Below, piece after piece: positions 1 through 6,876 of a stretch of DNA of 33,552 nt. Each line of letters starts with the position of its first letter. Position 1 is the first letter of the stretch. The DNA comes from Streptococcus suis (GTDB taxonomy: Bacteria > Bacillota > Bacilli > Lactobacillales > Streptococcaceae): the NCBI GenBank assembly GCA_029593465.1, contig JAKTNK010000018.1:1-33552 (forward strand). The letters run 5' to 3'. The translations under genes were made by a program, and so were the position numbers. Below the pieces are notes generated by a model. That model was not told the DNA's origin. It ran no database searches and saw only the letters and a list, made by a program, of their open reading frames with translations.

Positions 1-19
1 TTCCTTTAAAATGATTCAT
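1..19 (-). CDS. IS1216 transposase, 5' fragment
   Basis: Six codons (MNHFKG) and one further base run off the window edge. The AGGAGG site 7 nt upstream picks this ATG over an in-frame ATG two codons earlier, which sits too close to the Shine-Dalgarno. MNHFKG is the expected start of the IS1216-type DDE transposase; the catalytic residues lie outside the window. Confidence 0.8.
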
Positions 20-93
20 CGTCATTCCTCCTGCTATCTTTTTCTATTATTCTACCTTATTTGATAGTAGATTTAAAACTTTGCAACAGAACC
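1..93 (-). mobile_element. IS1216-type (IS6 family) insertion sequence, partial left end
   Basis: The terminal inverted repeat (outer end at position 93, read on the minus strand as GGTTCTGTTGCAAAGTTTT) matches the IS1216/IS6-family end I know. It is followed by about 55 nt of leader, an AGGAGG ribosome binding site and the first codons of the transposase (MNHFKG, start at 19). Only the outer end is present because the window stops inside the element. The whole 93 bp recurs inverted at 33460-33552. The element is transcribed outward, away from the conjugation genes. Confidence 0.9.
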
Positions 94-111
94 ATACTTG
101 GTTTCTGACAT
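73..111 (-). pseudogene. conjugation-operon gene truncated by IS1216 after six codons
   Basis: Downstream of the VirB6-like gene on the minus strand there is a strong ribosome binding site (AGGAGGTGAGATT) followed by ATG and codons for MSETKY. At position 93/94 the IS1216 inverted repeat takes over and the frame stops after six IS-encoded codons, giving a 12-residue fusion. This is the start of the next gene of the operon; in related T4SS operons a PrgI-like or VirB4-like gene often follows, but six residues are too few to identify it. Confidence 0.75.
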
Positions 112-156
112 AATCTCACCTCCTAATACATCTATTTTACCAAATTTTGTGTGATT

Positions 157-888
157 TTACATGGCATTCAAGAGAGTTTTTGCCAAACGTTGGCTACCAA
201 AAAGCGCAATGATATAGACAATACTTTTCGCAATTGATGCAAAAGCTGTCGCCCAATCCCCATCTGAAGCTTTAAACAAGTCATCTGTAACCAAAGCAGG
301 ATAGAGCTTGACGATGATGACCAAAAGCAAACCTTGTAAAGCGTAAGAGGCAAAGAGCTTGAAAAAGTTAATCGCAATTTGCCTTGTTTGTTCTGACATG
401 AAGAAAGCTATAATGAGTGGTCCGACCGCTTTCAAAATATACATTTGAAAGAATCTCATAAAGACCAATAACTTAGCAATTACATCTGCTATCAATTCTG
501 TAAATTTCCCAATTAAATTGACTACCTGTTTGGAAATCCATCCACTGATTCCTGACGTATCCATATCAGACTTAAACGTATTCTTCGGTAAAATACCATT
601 GACAAGAGCAATTCCCTTGTTAAATACCAAGACGATAAAATCGAAAATTTCTGAAAAGTTGTAAACCAAGATGAAAGCTATCACATAGCCTAGCGCTACT
701 TCCATCCAAAGCTGAACGGTTAAGCTACCGCCCTCTTGTCCTAGCCGTCTATTCCATGACATAATATCAAAGAGAAAGAAAGTCAGAATCAAGATAGATG
801 CTACTGGTAACAAGGCATTTCCGATTTTATCCGCATACTGATTGACTGTTGAACTATATTCAGCTAGAGAATTTGTGATATTATCCAT
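157..888 (-). CDS. VirB6/TrbL-like conjugation channel membrane protein
   Basis: A 243-aa polytopic membrane protein with hydrophobic segments near residues 24-45, 58-82, 130-165, 172-200 and 215-235 and no enzymatic motif. Size, topology and position directly after a pilin-like gene fit the VirB6/TrbL-type inner channel component of Gram-positive type IV secretion systems in ICESa2603/Tn5252-like elements. The start at 888 has an AAGGAG site at suitable distance. It lies 20 nt after the pilin-like gene, consistent with co-transcription. The next gene is destroyed by IS1216, so the secretion operon is interrupted here. The role is inferred from family resemblance and context. Confidence 0.65.
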   Translation of the reverse strand: MDNITNSLAEYSSTVNQYADKIGNALLPVASILILTFFLFDIMSWNRRLGQEGGSLTVQLWMEVALGYVIAFILVYNFSEIFDFIVLVFNKGIALVNGILPKNTFKSDMDTSGISGWISKQVVNLIGKFTELIADVIAKLLVFMRFFQMYILKAVGPLIIAFFMSEQTRQIAINFFKLFASYALQGLLLVIIVKLYPALVTDDLFKASDGDWATAFASIAKSIVYIIALFGSQRLAKTLLNAM

Positions 889-908
889 TCACTCTAGCTC
901 CTTTCGAC

Positions 909-1136
909 TTAAACAGAAATATTTTGAAGTGCTGCGATAATCGCTTGGCAAACTGCTGCCCCGATGACACCGATTGCACCCCCATTAACCATTGAGTTTG
1001 AGCCTTTTTCTTGGCGCATAGAATCATTATTGTTTCGACCACCAAAGAAGTCAATAGCTCCTGAAAGAACCCATACAAGTCCTGTAATAACGACTACTGC
1101 TTGAACAATTCTAAAAACACTAACTGCTGTATCCAT
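909..1136 (-). CDS. small pilin-like (VirB2/TrbC-type) membrane protein
   Basis: A 75-aa protein with two hydrophobic segments (about residues 8-30 and 52-72) separated by a polar stretch rich in Asn, Gly and Arg. This two-helix hairpin layout is typical of VirB2-like pilins and of the small membrane proteins that precede VirB6-like genes in Gram-positive conjugation operons. A GAGG element lies about 10 nt before the ATG. It sits 5 nt downstream of the YdbC-like gene. No signal peptidase site is obvious. Function is inferred from size, topology and neighbours. Confidence 0.5.
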   Translation of the reverse strand: MDTAVSVFRIVQAVVVITGLVWVLSGAIDFFGGRNNNDSMRQEKGSNSMVNGGAIGVIGAAVCQAIIAALQNISV

Positions 1137-1141
1137 AATTT

Positions 1142-1474
1142 TTAATCCTCTTTCTGATTTTCGTTTAAATTGATTTGTTTGATTGCATCTGCAAGGACTT
1201 TCATCTCGTCCTTGAAAAGCGTGACACCTTTGCCAACTCGTGAATGGTCATCTTTCCATGACCGAATATCATATTTTGGCTCGGCATCATTCCATGAAAT
1301 GATATTTAATTCTTTTTGCCATCCCGTCTCAGTGGTGGATAAGGTTGCGATATGCTCGACCACCTCAAAGCGAATAGGCTCATTGTTGTCTTTTTTCGGG
1401 TGACGGTCAGACTGGTTTCTTTCTTCCTGTTGGTCTTCAAAGCTCCAACCATGCCCATTTTTCCAATCCGTCAT
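1142..1474 (-). CDS. YdbC/PC4-family ssDNA-binding protein
   Basis: A 110-aa protein whose C-terminal 70 residues match the YdbC/PC4-like fold family: conserved stretches HIATLSTTETGWQKELN, ISWNDAEPKYDIRSW and the GKGVTL strand are recognisable. Homologues bind single-stranded DNA and are common in streptococcal and lactococcal conjugative elements. The N-terminal 40 residues are polar and probably disordered. I chose the ATG at 1474 because GGAGG lies 6 nt before it; an in-frame ATG at 1501 has no such site. The ATG overlaps the upstream stop (ATGA), implying translational coupling. A role in protecting or recruiting ssDNA during transfer is an inference. Confidence 0.75.
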   Translation of the reverse strand: MTDWKNGHGWSFEDQQEERNQSDRHPKKDNNEPIRFEVVEHIATLSTTETGWQKELNIISWNDAEPKYDIRSWKDDHSRVGKGVTLFKDEMKVLADAIKQINLNENQKED

Positions 1475-1809
1475 GAATGTCCTCCTGTCTTTCCTTTCCA
1501 CGTGCGGTGATAGCCTGTCCCAGTTAGCCTAAGAATGTTGGTCAATCCAAAACGACACCTTCTCGCAATTAAAATTCCATTTCTTTCAATCGTGCGAATT
1601 GCTGAAAAGACATCTTTGTACTCAACTTTAAGCTCTACGGTCATTGGTTTTCCTGCGACATAACCTTTTCTTTTCAGCGTGCCATACTTTGGCCTTAACG
1701 TCAAAATCTCACCACTGTCAAGATAGGCTGAAGCACCACCTTCACGTCCTAATTGTGTTAAGTCTCTGATGCAAACCTCATTGTTTGCAAGGTCTTCAAA
1801 TTTATTCAT
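1471..1809 (-). CDS. conserved hypothetical protein of a conjugative element
   Basis: A 112-aa soluble protein with no motif I can assign. It is basic towards the C-terminus and has no membrane segment. The start follows AAGGAGAAAAGA. It is translationally coupled to the YdbC-like gene through an ATGA overlap and is preceded by the structured non-coding stretch 1810-2073. Small proteins in this position occur in ICESa2603-type modules, but I cannot give a function. Confidence 0.55.
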   Translation of the reverse strand: MNKFEDLANNEVCIRDLTQLGREGGASAYLDSGEILTLRPKYGTLKRKGYVAGKPMTVELKVEYKDVFSAIRTIERNGILIARRCRFGLTNILRLTGTGYHRTWKGKTGGHS

Positions 1810-2073
1810 TCTTTTCTCCTTCTCGAATAAATTTAGGTTGATTTACACCCATGCTGTATAGTCACGTGGACTATATCCGTACTTCATGCGCACCGTTTAA
1901 GGTCAAAACGGCAAACCTGCGATAATGCAATGTGTGACTGAGGCTAGATAACTAGCTTTACACTCCGCCCCCAATTTTGTATCTCATAGTCACGCTGTAT
2001 CAGGGCAGAGGGGGTATTCAGTTGTCAAGGGACAGCAAGTAGTTTTACGACTTGCTCGGGTCAAGGGTTAAAA
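1810..2073 (-). other. structured non-coding region between repA and the transfer genes
   Basis: 264 bp without a gene. Several short inverted repeats are visible: TATAGTC/GACTATA around ACGTG (about 1851-1870), CCGTTT/AAACGG (about 1892-1910), GCTA/TAGC (about 1942-1955) and AGCAAGT/ACTTGCT (about 2035-2060). A G/C-tract pair also occurs (GCCCCC near 1967 and GGGGG near 2009). Position between the initiator gene and the transfer operon fits a transfer origin, a leader with regulatory hairpins, or both. I recognise no nick-site consensus. Confidence 0.35.
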
Positions 2074-2964
2074 CTAGCCGACTCCTTTAGTCTGCTGTTT
2101 CCTAATGGCTTGATTCCATTCAGCAACAATCCCATTAAAGACATATTCAGCAACCATTTCAGATGAACGGGCAAACCTTATATTTTCTAAAGCGTACTGA
2201 TAGCGAACATCAAAATGAATCATGGCATAATCAGCGCTTGTTACTGAAAAGTTTTCTTTGAGGAGCTGGTCATGAACCAAGTCCCAAATATAGTCACGGT
2301 CATAGCGGGTAGCTTTATCAACTTTTCGTGATAATTGATTTTGATTCTTTTCTTCAGAATTTTGAGGAGTTCTTTCGTCCTCATCCTCAGAAAGAATATG
2401 TCTAATATCACTTTCTTTAGTCTCACTCTGTTTAATATAAGTTGAGTCGGAATTTGCGACTTCTTGAAGTCTAATTTCACGACTTCTTGAAGTCGTATTT
2501 TCCGACTTCCGGAAGTCGGTTTTTTCGACTTCCATTGATTCTACTGTCTTTAAGAGGTCTTGAGCTTCTTCAAATTCCATATTTAGAATTTGAATATCCG
2601 TGATAACATTCTTGACGTAGATACGATTAGCCTTATTCAACCCTTGTCTAACTTCATCAATCAGACCATACTTAATGAGTTCTCTTTTTAGTTTCATAAC
2701 TTTATCACGACCACATCCAAGGTCTTCTGCTAAGTCCTCAATGGCATAGTAAATAAAAATATCTCCTATATCATCCACAAAACGTAAATCACCTTTACGA
2801 GTGCTATCAAGGGAAGCACTCAAGCGGTCACGACAAAGCATGAACATCAATTTAGCTTCTGCTTTCAGTTTGCGATAATATTTTGTTCCAATGATTACTT
2901 TTGGAAGCTGATAGAAATTATCACTATTCAGCGCTTGCTCTAAAGAAATTCTTCCGTAAGCCAT
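2074..2964 (-). CDS. repA: RepA_N-type replication initiator
   Basis: A 296-aa protein whose first about 120 residues match the RepA N-terminal domain of Gram-positive plasmid and ICE initiators (conserved segment FYQLPKVI, then KLKAEAKLMFMLCRDR, DIGDIFIYY and a winged-helix-like GCGRDKVMKLKRELIKYGLI). The middle (about 140-215) is polar, low complexity and encoded by phased DNA repeats. The C-terminal about 80 residues form a second compact domain. Such proteins bind iterons inside their own gene and start replication of plasmids or excised ICEs. It overlaps the upstream 63-aa gene (TAATG). Molecular role is well supported by family; whether the element here still replicates is unknown. Confidence 0.8.
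   Translation of the reverse strand: MAYGRISLEQALNSDNFYQLPKVIIGTKYYRKLKAEAKLMFMLCRDRLSASLDSTRKGDLRFVDDIGDIFIYYAIEDLAEDLGCGRDKVMKLKRELIKYGLIDEVRQGLNKANRIYVKNVITDIQILNMEFEEAQDLLKTVESMEVEKTDFRKSENTTSRSREIRLQEVANSDSTYIKQSETKESDIRHILSEDEDERTPQNSEEKNQNQLSRKVDKATRYDRDYIWDLVHDQLLKENFSVTSADYAMIHFDVRYQYALENIRFARSSEMVAEYVFNGIVAEWNQAIRKQQTKGVG
2458..2532. repeat. 23-bp phased iteron-like palindromes inside repA
   Basis: GACTTC starts at 2458, 2481, 2504 and 2527, an exact 23-bp period. The first three copies are followed by GAAGTC, making inverted repeats; the third is the perfect 18-bp palindrome CCGACTTCCGGAAGTCGG (2502-2519). The fourth is a half site. Since 23 is not a multiple of three, the copies are read in different frames, so the repetition is kept at DNA level. 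RepA_N replicons are known to carry their origin inside the rep coding sequence, so this is a likely initiator-binding site and origin. Confidence 0.75.
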
Positions 2965-3155
2965 TATCTCACCTCACCAACTTTAAGCATCATGCCACCT
3001 TGTTCAGGGAACTTAATCAAGTTATATTCTTCAAGCTCCTTCAAAGATTCAACTACTTTCTCACGTGACCAACCTGTATCATTCATCAACGATACAATGA
3101 CCATATTTCTTGATTGACGTTGTTTAGCACGTAATTTTTTCTGATTTGATTTCAT
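2964..3155 (-). CDS. small winged-helix-like protein preceding repA
   Basis: A 63-aa protein with a basic N-terminus (KSNQKKLRAKQRQSR) and a central stretch, DTGWSREKVVESLKELEEYNLIKF, resembling the recognition helix and wing of a winged-helix domain like the one in RepA itself. It is preceded by AGGAGG and overlaps the repA start (TAATG), so the two are translationally coupled. It may help regulate or assist the initiator. No named family is recognised. Confidence 0.5.
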   Translation of the reverse strand: MKSNQKKLRAKQRQSRNMVIVSLMNDTGWSREKVVESLKELEEYNLIKFPEQGGMMLKVGEVR

Positions 3156-3182
3156 AGTTGAATCCTCCTAAGCCTAATTGAG

Positions 3183-3215
3183 CAAAAACAAAAGAGAACG
3201 TTTTTCACGTTCTCT
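3183..3215 (-). terminator. hairpin with U-run upstream of the repA unit
   Basis: On the minus strand AGAGAACG / CGTTCTCT pairs perfectly around a 7-nt loop and is followed by TTTGTTTTTG. It looks like an intrinsic terminator but lies only about 30 nt before the ribosome binding site of the 63-aa gene, so it may act as a leader terminator (attenuator) or isolate the element from upstream transcription. Confidence 0.65.
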
Positions 3216-3272
3216 AAATGTTATTTATTCAATTCTCCCAATTTAGGACACATACATAAGTGCTAGCATTAC

Positions 3273-3299
3273 AAAAAGGATGCCTCTTAGGCACCCTTT
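3273..3299 (-). terminator. fusA terminator
   Basis: On the minus strand a 10-bp stem (AAAGGGTGCC / GGCATCCTTT with one G-U pair, 5-nt loop) is followed by a T-run, 11 nt after the fusA stop codon. It closes fusA and marks the outer limit of recognisable core sequence on this side. Confidence 0.85.
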
Positions 3300-3309
3300 A
3301 GCTTAAAAA

Positions 3310-5388
3310 TTACTCACCAGAGTTCTTTTTGATGATTTCTTCTTGTACTGATTTCGGAACATCTTCATAGTGGTCAAATACCATCATGAACGTACCACGT
3401 CCTTGAGTTGCAGAACGAAGTGTTGTTGCATAACCGAACATCTCAGCCAATGGAACATAAGCACGAACAATTTGGCTGTTACCATGTGCTTCCATACCAT
3501 CAACACGTCCACGACGAGCTGTCACGTGTCCCATAACATCTCCAAGGTTTTCTTCAGGAACAGTGATTGTTACAAGCATCATTGGCTCAAGGATTGCTGG
3601 CTGTGCTGTTTTAGCTGCTTCTTTAAGGGCAAGAGATGCAGCAATCTTGAAGGCAGTTTCAGATGAATCGACATCGTGGTATGAACCATCGTAAAGTTTA
3701 GCTTTGATGTCAACCATTGGGTATCCAGCAAGGACACCGTTAGCCATAGATTCTTCCAATCCTTTTTCTACTGCAGGGATGAATTCACGCGGAACCACAC
3801 CACCGACGATAGCATTTTCGAATTCGAAACCTTTACCTTCTTCATTAGGGGTAAATTCAATCCAAACATCACCAAACTGACCTTTACCACCAGATTGACG
3901 TTTGAAGAATCCACGTGCTTGTGTAGCTGCACGGAATGTTTCACGGTATGATACTTGTGGAGCACCTACGTTTGCTTCAACTTTGTGTTCACGTTTCAAA
4001 CGGTCAACAAGGACATCAAGGTGAAGTTCACCCATACCAGAGATAACTGTTTCACCAGTCTCAGGGTTAGTTTCAACACGGAATGTTGGATCTTCTTCGG
4101 CAAGTTTTTGAAGACCGATACCCATCTTATCTTGGTCAGCTTTAGTCTTAGGCTCAACCATCAATTGGATAACTGGTTCTGGAACATTGATAGACTCAAG
4201 GATAACTTTAGCTTTTTCATCAGTCAATGAGTCACCAGTTGTAGTATCTTTCAAACCGATAGCAGCAGCGATATCACCAGAATAAACAGTTTCAATTTCT
4301 TGACGGCTATTCGCGTGCATTTGAAGGATACGTCCGATACGTTCACGTTTTCCTTTTGACGTGTTCATCACATATGACCCTGAATTAAGCACACCAGAGT
4401 AAACACGGATAAATGTCAAACGACCTACAAATGGGTCAGTCATGATCTTGAAGGCAAGAGCTGCAAATGGCTCTTCATCAGAAGCAGGACGAGTCTCTTC
4501 TTCGTCTGTATCTGGGTTGATACCTTTGATCGCAGGGATATCAAGTGGGCTTGGAAGGTAATCAATAACCGCATCAAGCATCAATTGAACACCTTTGTTC
4601 TTGAAGGCTGAACCACAAAGTACCGGGAAGAATTCAACATTGATTGTTGCCTTACGGATGGCAGCTTTCAATTCTTCATTAGTGATTTCCTCACCTTCAA
4701 GGTATTTCATCATCAAGTCTTCGTCAGTTTCAGCAACTGCTTCAACAAGTTTTTCACGGTATTCTTGAGCTTGCTCCAAGTATTCAGCTGGAATATCTTC
4801 TTCGAGAATATCTGTACCAAGGTCATTCGTATAGATTTCAGCTTTCATCTTAATCAAGTCAATGATTCCGCGGAAATCATCTTCTGAACCGATTGGCAAT
4901 TGGATTGGGTGAGCGTTAGCCTGAAGACGATCATGGAGTGTGCTTACAGAATAAAGGAAGTCAGCACCAATTTTATCCATTTTATTCGCAAAAACGATAC
5001 GAGGAACGCCGTATTCAGTTGCTTGACGCCAAACTGTCTCTGTTTGAGGTTCTACACCTGATTGAGCATCAAGAACGGTTACCGCACCATCAAGTACACG
5101 GAGCGAACGTTGTACTTCAATGGTGAAGTCAACGTGCCCTGGTGTATCGATGATATTAACACGGTGTCCATCCCATTGGGCAGTTGTTGCAGCAGAAGTG
5201 ATGGTGATACCACGTTCTTGCTCTTGCTCCATCCAGTCCATTTGTGAAGCACCTTCATGTGTTTCACCGATTTTGTGAATCTTACCAGTGTAGTAAAGAA
5301 TACGCTCAGTAGTTGTTGTCTTACCCGCATCAACGTGAGCCATGATACCGATATTACGAGTTTTTTCTAGTGAAAATTCGCGAGCCAT
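3310..5388 (-). CDS. fusA: elongation factor G
   Basis: Full-length 692-aa translation factor that drives ribosomal translocation and, with RRF, ribosome recycling using GTP in the cytoplasm. GTPase motifs are intact: G1 [10 protein letters not shown] (about 17-26), switch [11 protein letters not shown]3 DTPGH and G4 NKMD. The domain IV signature [25 protein letters not shown] is readable in part as expected ([14 protein letters not shown]). The start follows AGGAGAAACCTA. It is third in the str order rpsL-rpsG-fusA but has its own promoter. Streptococci such as S. pyogenes carry the GAPDH gene next; here conjugative-element genes follow instead. Confidence 0.99.
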   Translation of the reverse strand: MAREFSLEKTRNIGIMAHVDAGKTTTTERILYYTGKIHKIGETHEGASQMDWMEQEQERGITITSAATTAQWDGHRVNIIDTPGHVDFTIEVQRSLRVLDGAVTVLDAQSGVEPQTETVWRQATEYGVPRIVFANKMDKIGADFLYSVSTLHDRLQANAHPIQLPIGSEDDFRGIIDLIKMKAEIYTNDLGTDILEEDIPAEYLEQAQEYREKLVEAVAETDEDLMMKYLEGEEITNEELKAAIRKATINVEFFPVLCGSAFKNKGVQLMLDAVIDYLPSPLDIPAIKGINPDTDEEETRPASDEEPFAALAFKIMTDPFVGRLTFIRVYSGVLNSGSYVMNTSKGKRERIGRILQMHANSRQEIETVYSGDIAAAIGLKDTTTGDSLTDEKAKVILESINVPEPVIQLMVEPKTKADQDKMGIGLQKLAEEDPTFRVETNPETGETVISGMGELHLDVLVDRLKREHKVEANVGAPQVSYRETFRAATQARGFFKRQSGGKGQFGDVWIEFTPNEEGKGFEFENAIVGGVVPREFIPAVEKGLEESMANGVLAGYPMVDIKAKLYDGSYHDVDSSETAFKIAASLALKEAAKTAQPAILEPMMLVTITVPEENLGDVMGHVTARRGRVDGMEAHGNSQIVRAYVPLAEMFGYATTLRSATQGRGTFMMVFDHYEDVPKSVQEEIIKKNSGE

Positions 5389-5421
5389 TAGGTTTCTCCT
5401 ATAAATTTATTTTACTTAATT

Positions 5422-5427
5422 ATTATA
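5422..5427 (-). promoter_or_regulatory. fusA promoter (extended -10)
   Basis: On the minus strand TGCTATAAT is an extended -10 element placed about 35 nt before the fusA ATG. It starts only about 17 nt after the rpsG terminator stem, and the terminator T-run occupies the -35 position. fusA is therefore likely transcribed independently of rpsL-rpsG. Confidence 0.6.
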
Positions 5428-5438
5428 GCACTATTTAA

Positions 5439-5466
5439 GAAAAACGGATAGGCAGGACCTACCCGT
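5439..5466 (-). terminator. rpsG terminator
   Basis: On the minus strand ACGGGTAGG / CCTATCCGT (one G-U pair, 5-nt loop) is followed by TTTTTC. It separates rpsL-rpsG from fusA. Confidence 0.75.
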
Positions 5467-5612
5467 TAGTAGTGTTTATTCGTTAAACTTCTTATTTAGA
5501 AGTTACTATTAGTACTTAGATTTACCAGATATATCAATTAGAGCTGTTTACCCTGTACAATGGCAAAGCAACAAAATTTTGATACCATAGGATAATCCTG
5601 CGTACTTTAGCC

Positions 5613-6083
5613 TTACCAGCGGAAGTGTGCAAAGGCGCGGTTAGCTTCAGCCATTTTGTGTGTATCTTCACGTTTCTTAACTGATGCACCTGTGTTATTT
5701 GCTGCATCCATGATTTCTTTTGAAAGACGATCTTTCATCGTGTGTTCACCACGAGCACGTGATGCGTTAACCAACCAACGTAGGCCAAGTGTTACACGGC
5801 GTTCTGGACGAACCTCAACAGGAACTTGGTAGTTAGAACCACCAACACGACGTGCACGTACTTCAAGTACAGGCATGATGTTGTCCATAGCTGTTTCAAA
5901 TACTTCAAGAGCATCTGTTCCAGTAGTTTCTTTGATTGCTGCAAAAGCATCGTATACGATTGACGCTGCAGTTCCACGTTTACCATCAAGCATCACACGG
6001 TTGATAAGACGTGTCACAAGTTTTGAATTGTATAATGGATCTGGCAATACTTCGCGTTTTGGCGCTCTATTTTTACGACTCAT
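5613..6083 (-). CDS. rpsG: 30S ribosomal protein S7
   Basis: 156 aa, the normal bacterial length, starting [13 protein letters not shown]7 binds the 3' major domain of 16S rRNA, starts head assembly and lines the E site. The typical [13 protein letters not shown] and [26 protein letters not shown] stretches are present in part ([12 protein letters not shown]). It lies 21 nt downstream of rpsL and is co-transcribed with it. Confidence 0.99.
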   Translation of the reverse strand: MSRKNRAPKREVLPDPLYNSKLVTRLINRVMLDGKRGTAASIVYDAFAAIKETTGTDALEVFETAMDNIMPVLEVRARRVGGSNYQVPVEVRPERRVTLGLRWLVNASRARGEHTMKDRLSKEIMDAANNTGASVKKREDTHKMAEANRAFAHFRW

Positions 6084-6104
6084 TTTCTCTTATCTCCCTT
6101 CTGA

Positions 6105-6518
6105 TTACCCTTTAGGACGTTTAGCACCGTATTTCGAACGGCTTTGTTTACGATCGGCAACACCTGCTGTATCAAGTGCACCACGAACGATATGGTAACG
6201 TACCCCTGGAAGGTCTTTTACACGTCCACCACGGATAAGCACAACACTGTGCTCTTGCAAGTTGTGGCCGATACCTGGAATGTAAGCTGTTACTTCAATA
6301 AGGTTACTCAAACGTACACGAGCAAATTTACGAAGGGCTGAGTTAGGTTTTTTAGGCGTCATTGTACCAACACGTGTTGCAACTCCACGTTTTTGAGGCG
6401 ATGACAATTTAGTTTGCACTTTTTTATGACTGTTGTAACCAATATTCAAGGCAGGTGAATTTGATTTTTCAACTTTAGATTTACGCGGTTTACGTACCAA
6501 CTGGTTAATTGTAGGCAT
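6105..6518 (-). CDS. rpsL: 30S ribosomal protein S12
   Basis: 137 aa, the normal streptococcal length, with the conserved [12 protein letters not shown] start. S12 sits at the decoding centre. The two lysines whose change commonly gives streptomycin resistance are unaltered (TPKKPNS and [13 protein letters not shown]), so no classical rpsL resistance allele is present. First gene of the rpsL-rpsG unit, with an approximately 130-nt leader containing hairpins. Confidence 0.99.
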   Translation of the reverse strand: MPTINQLVRKPRKSKVEKSNSPALNIGYNSHKKVQTKLSSPQKRGVATRVGTMTPKKPNSALRKFARVRLSNLIEVTAYIPGIGHNLQEHSVVLIRGGRVKDLPGVRYHIVRGALDTAGVADRKQSRSKYGAKRPKG

Positions 6519-6552
6519 CTACATTTCTCCTGTGAAAATTTTATTTTTGGTT

Positions 6553-6581
6553 GGATAGAGCAATGGTGACTTCCTCTATCC
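6553..6581 (-). promoter_or_regulatory. rpsL 5' leader hairpin
   Basis: GGATAGAG / CTCTATCC is an 8-bp perfect stem with a 13-nt loop in the rpsL leader, about 35 nt before the ATG. A second stem (GTCTCT / AGAGAC, about 6611-6633) lies upstream. Neither is followed by a U-run, so they are leader structures, possibly for ribosomal-protein autoregulation or mRNA stability. Confidence 0.5.
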
Positions 6582-6658
6582 CGTGTGTACTTTTGCAACA
6601 TTTGTCAGCACGTCTCTGTACACTCTTGAGAGACCAAAAGTAAAAAGTACCGTTTATT

Positions 6659-6687
6659 ATAATAACACACTGTTAGATAATCGTCAA
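6659..6687 (-). promoter_or_regulatory. rpsL-rpsG promoter
   Basis: On the minus strand the -35 TTGACG (6682-6687) and -10 TATTAT (6659-6664) are spaced by exactly 17 nt. Predicted transcription starts near 6652, leaving a leader of about 130 nt. Confidence 0.75.
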
Positions 6688-6787
6688 TCCTTTTTTCTTA
6701 AGTAAGTAGAGTAATAGGTTATCTATTTGCCCCTGTTATTTTGGATGCAAGACCCCATTTTCTACAGCAAGACAATCGTGACAAAGG

Positions 6788-6830
6788 AAAAAGAAAAGGA
6801 TTTGGTTCTGTATAAGACAAAACCAAACCC
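6788..6830 (-). terminator. terminator of the surface protein gene
   Basis: On the minus strand GGGTTTGGTT / AACCAAATCC (13-nt loop) is followed by TTTTCTTTTT. It lies about 45 nt after the surface protein stop and separates it from the rpsL promoter. Confidence 0.75.
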
Positions 6831-6876
6831 TGTCAATCATTTTTATTAACTCTTTTTAAAATCTAGTAACCCCTGC

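Noticed and set aside
2458-2532. CRISPR-like regular repeats
   Set aside because: Units are short palindromes in exact 23-bp phase inside an intact repA frame, with no spacers of CRISPR length and no cas genes; iterons explain them better.
3370-5333. Several ORFs of 60-98 codons opposite or overlapping fusA
   Set aside because: They lie within the strongly conserved EF-G frame, lack ribosome binding sites and show no protein-like features; they are shadows.
6105-6518. Streptomycin-resistance allele in S12
   Set aside because: The two lysines normally changed in resistant mutants are intact.
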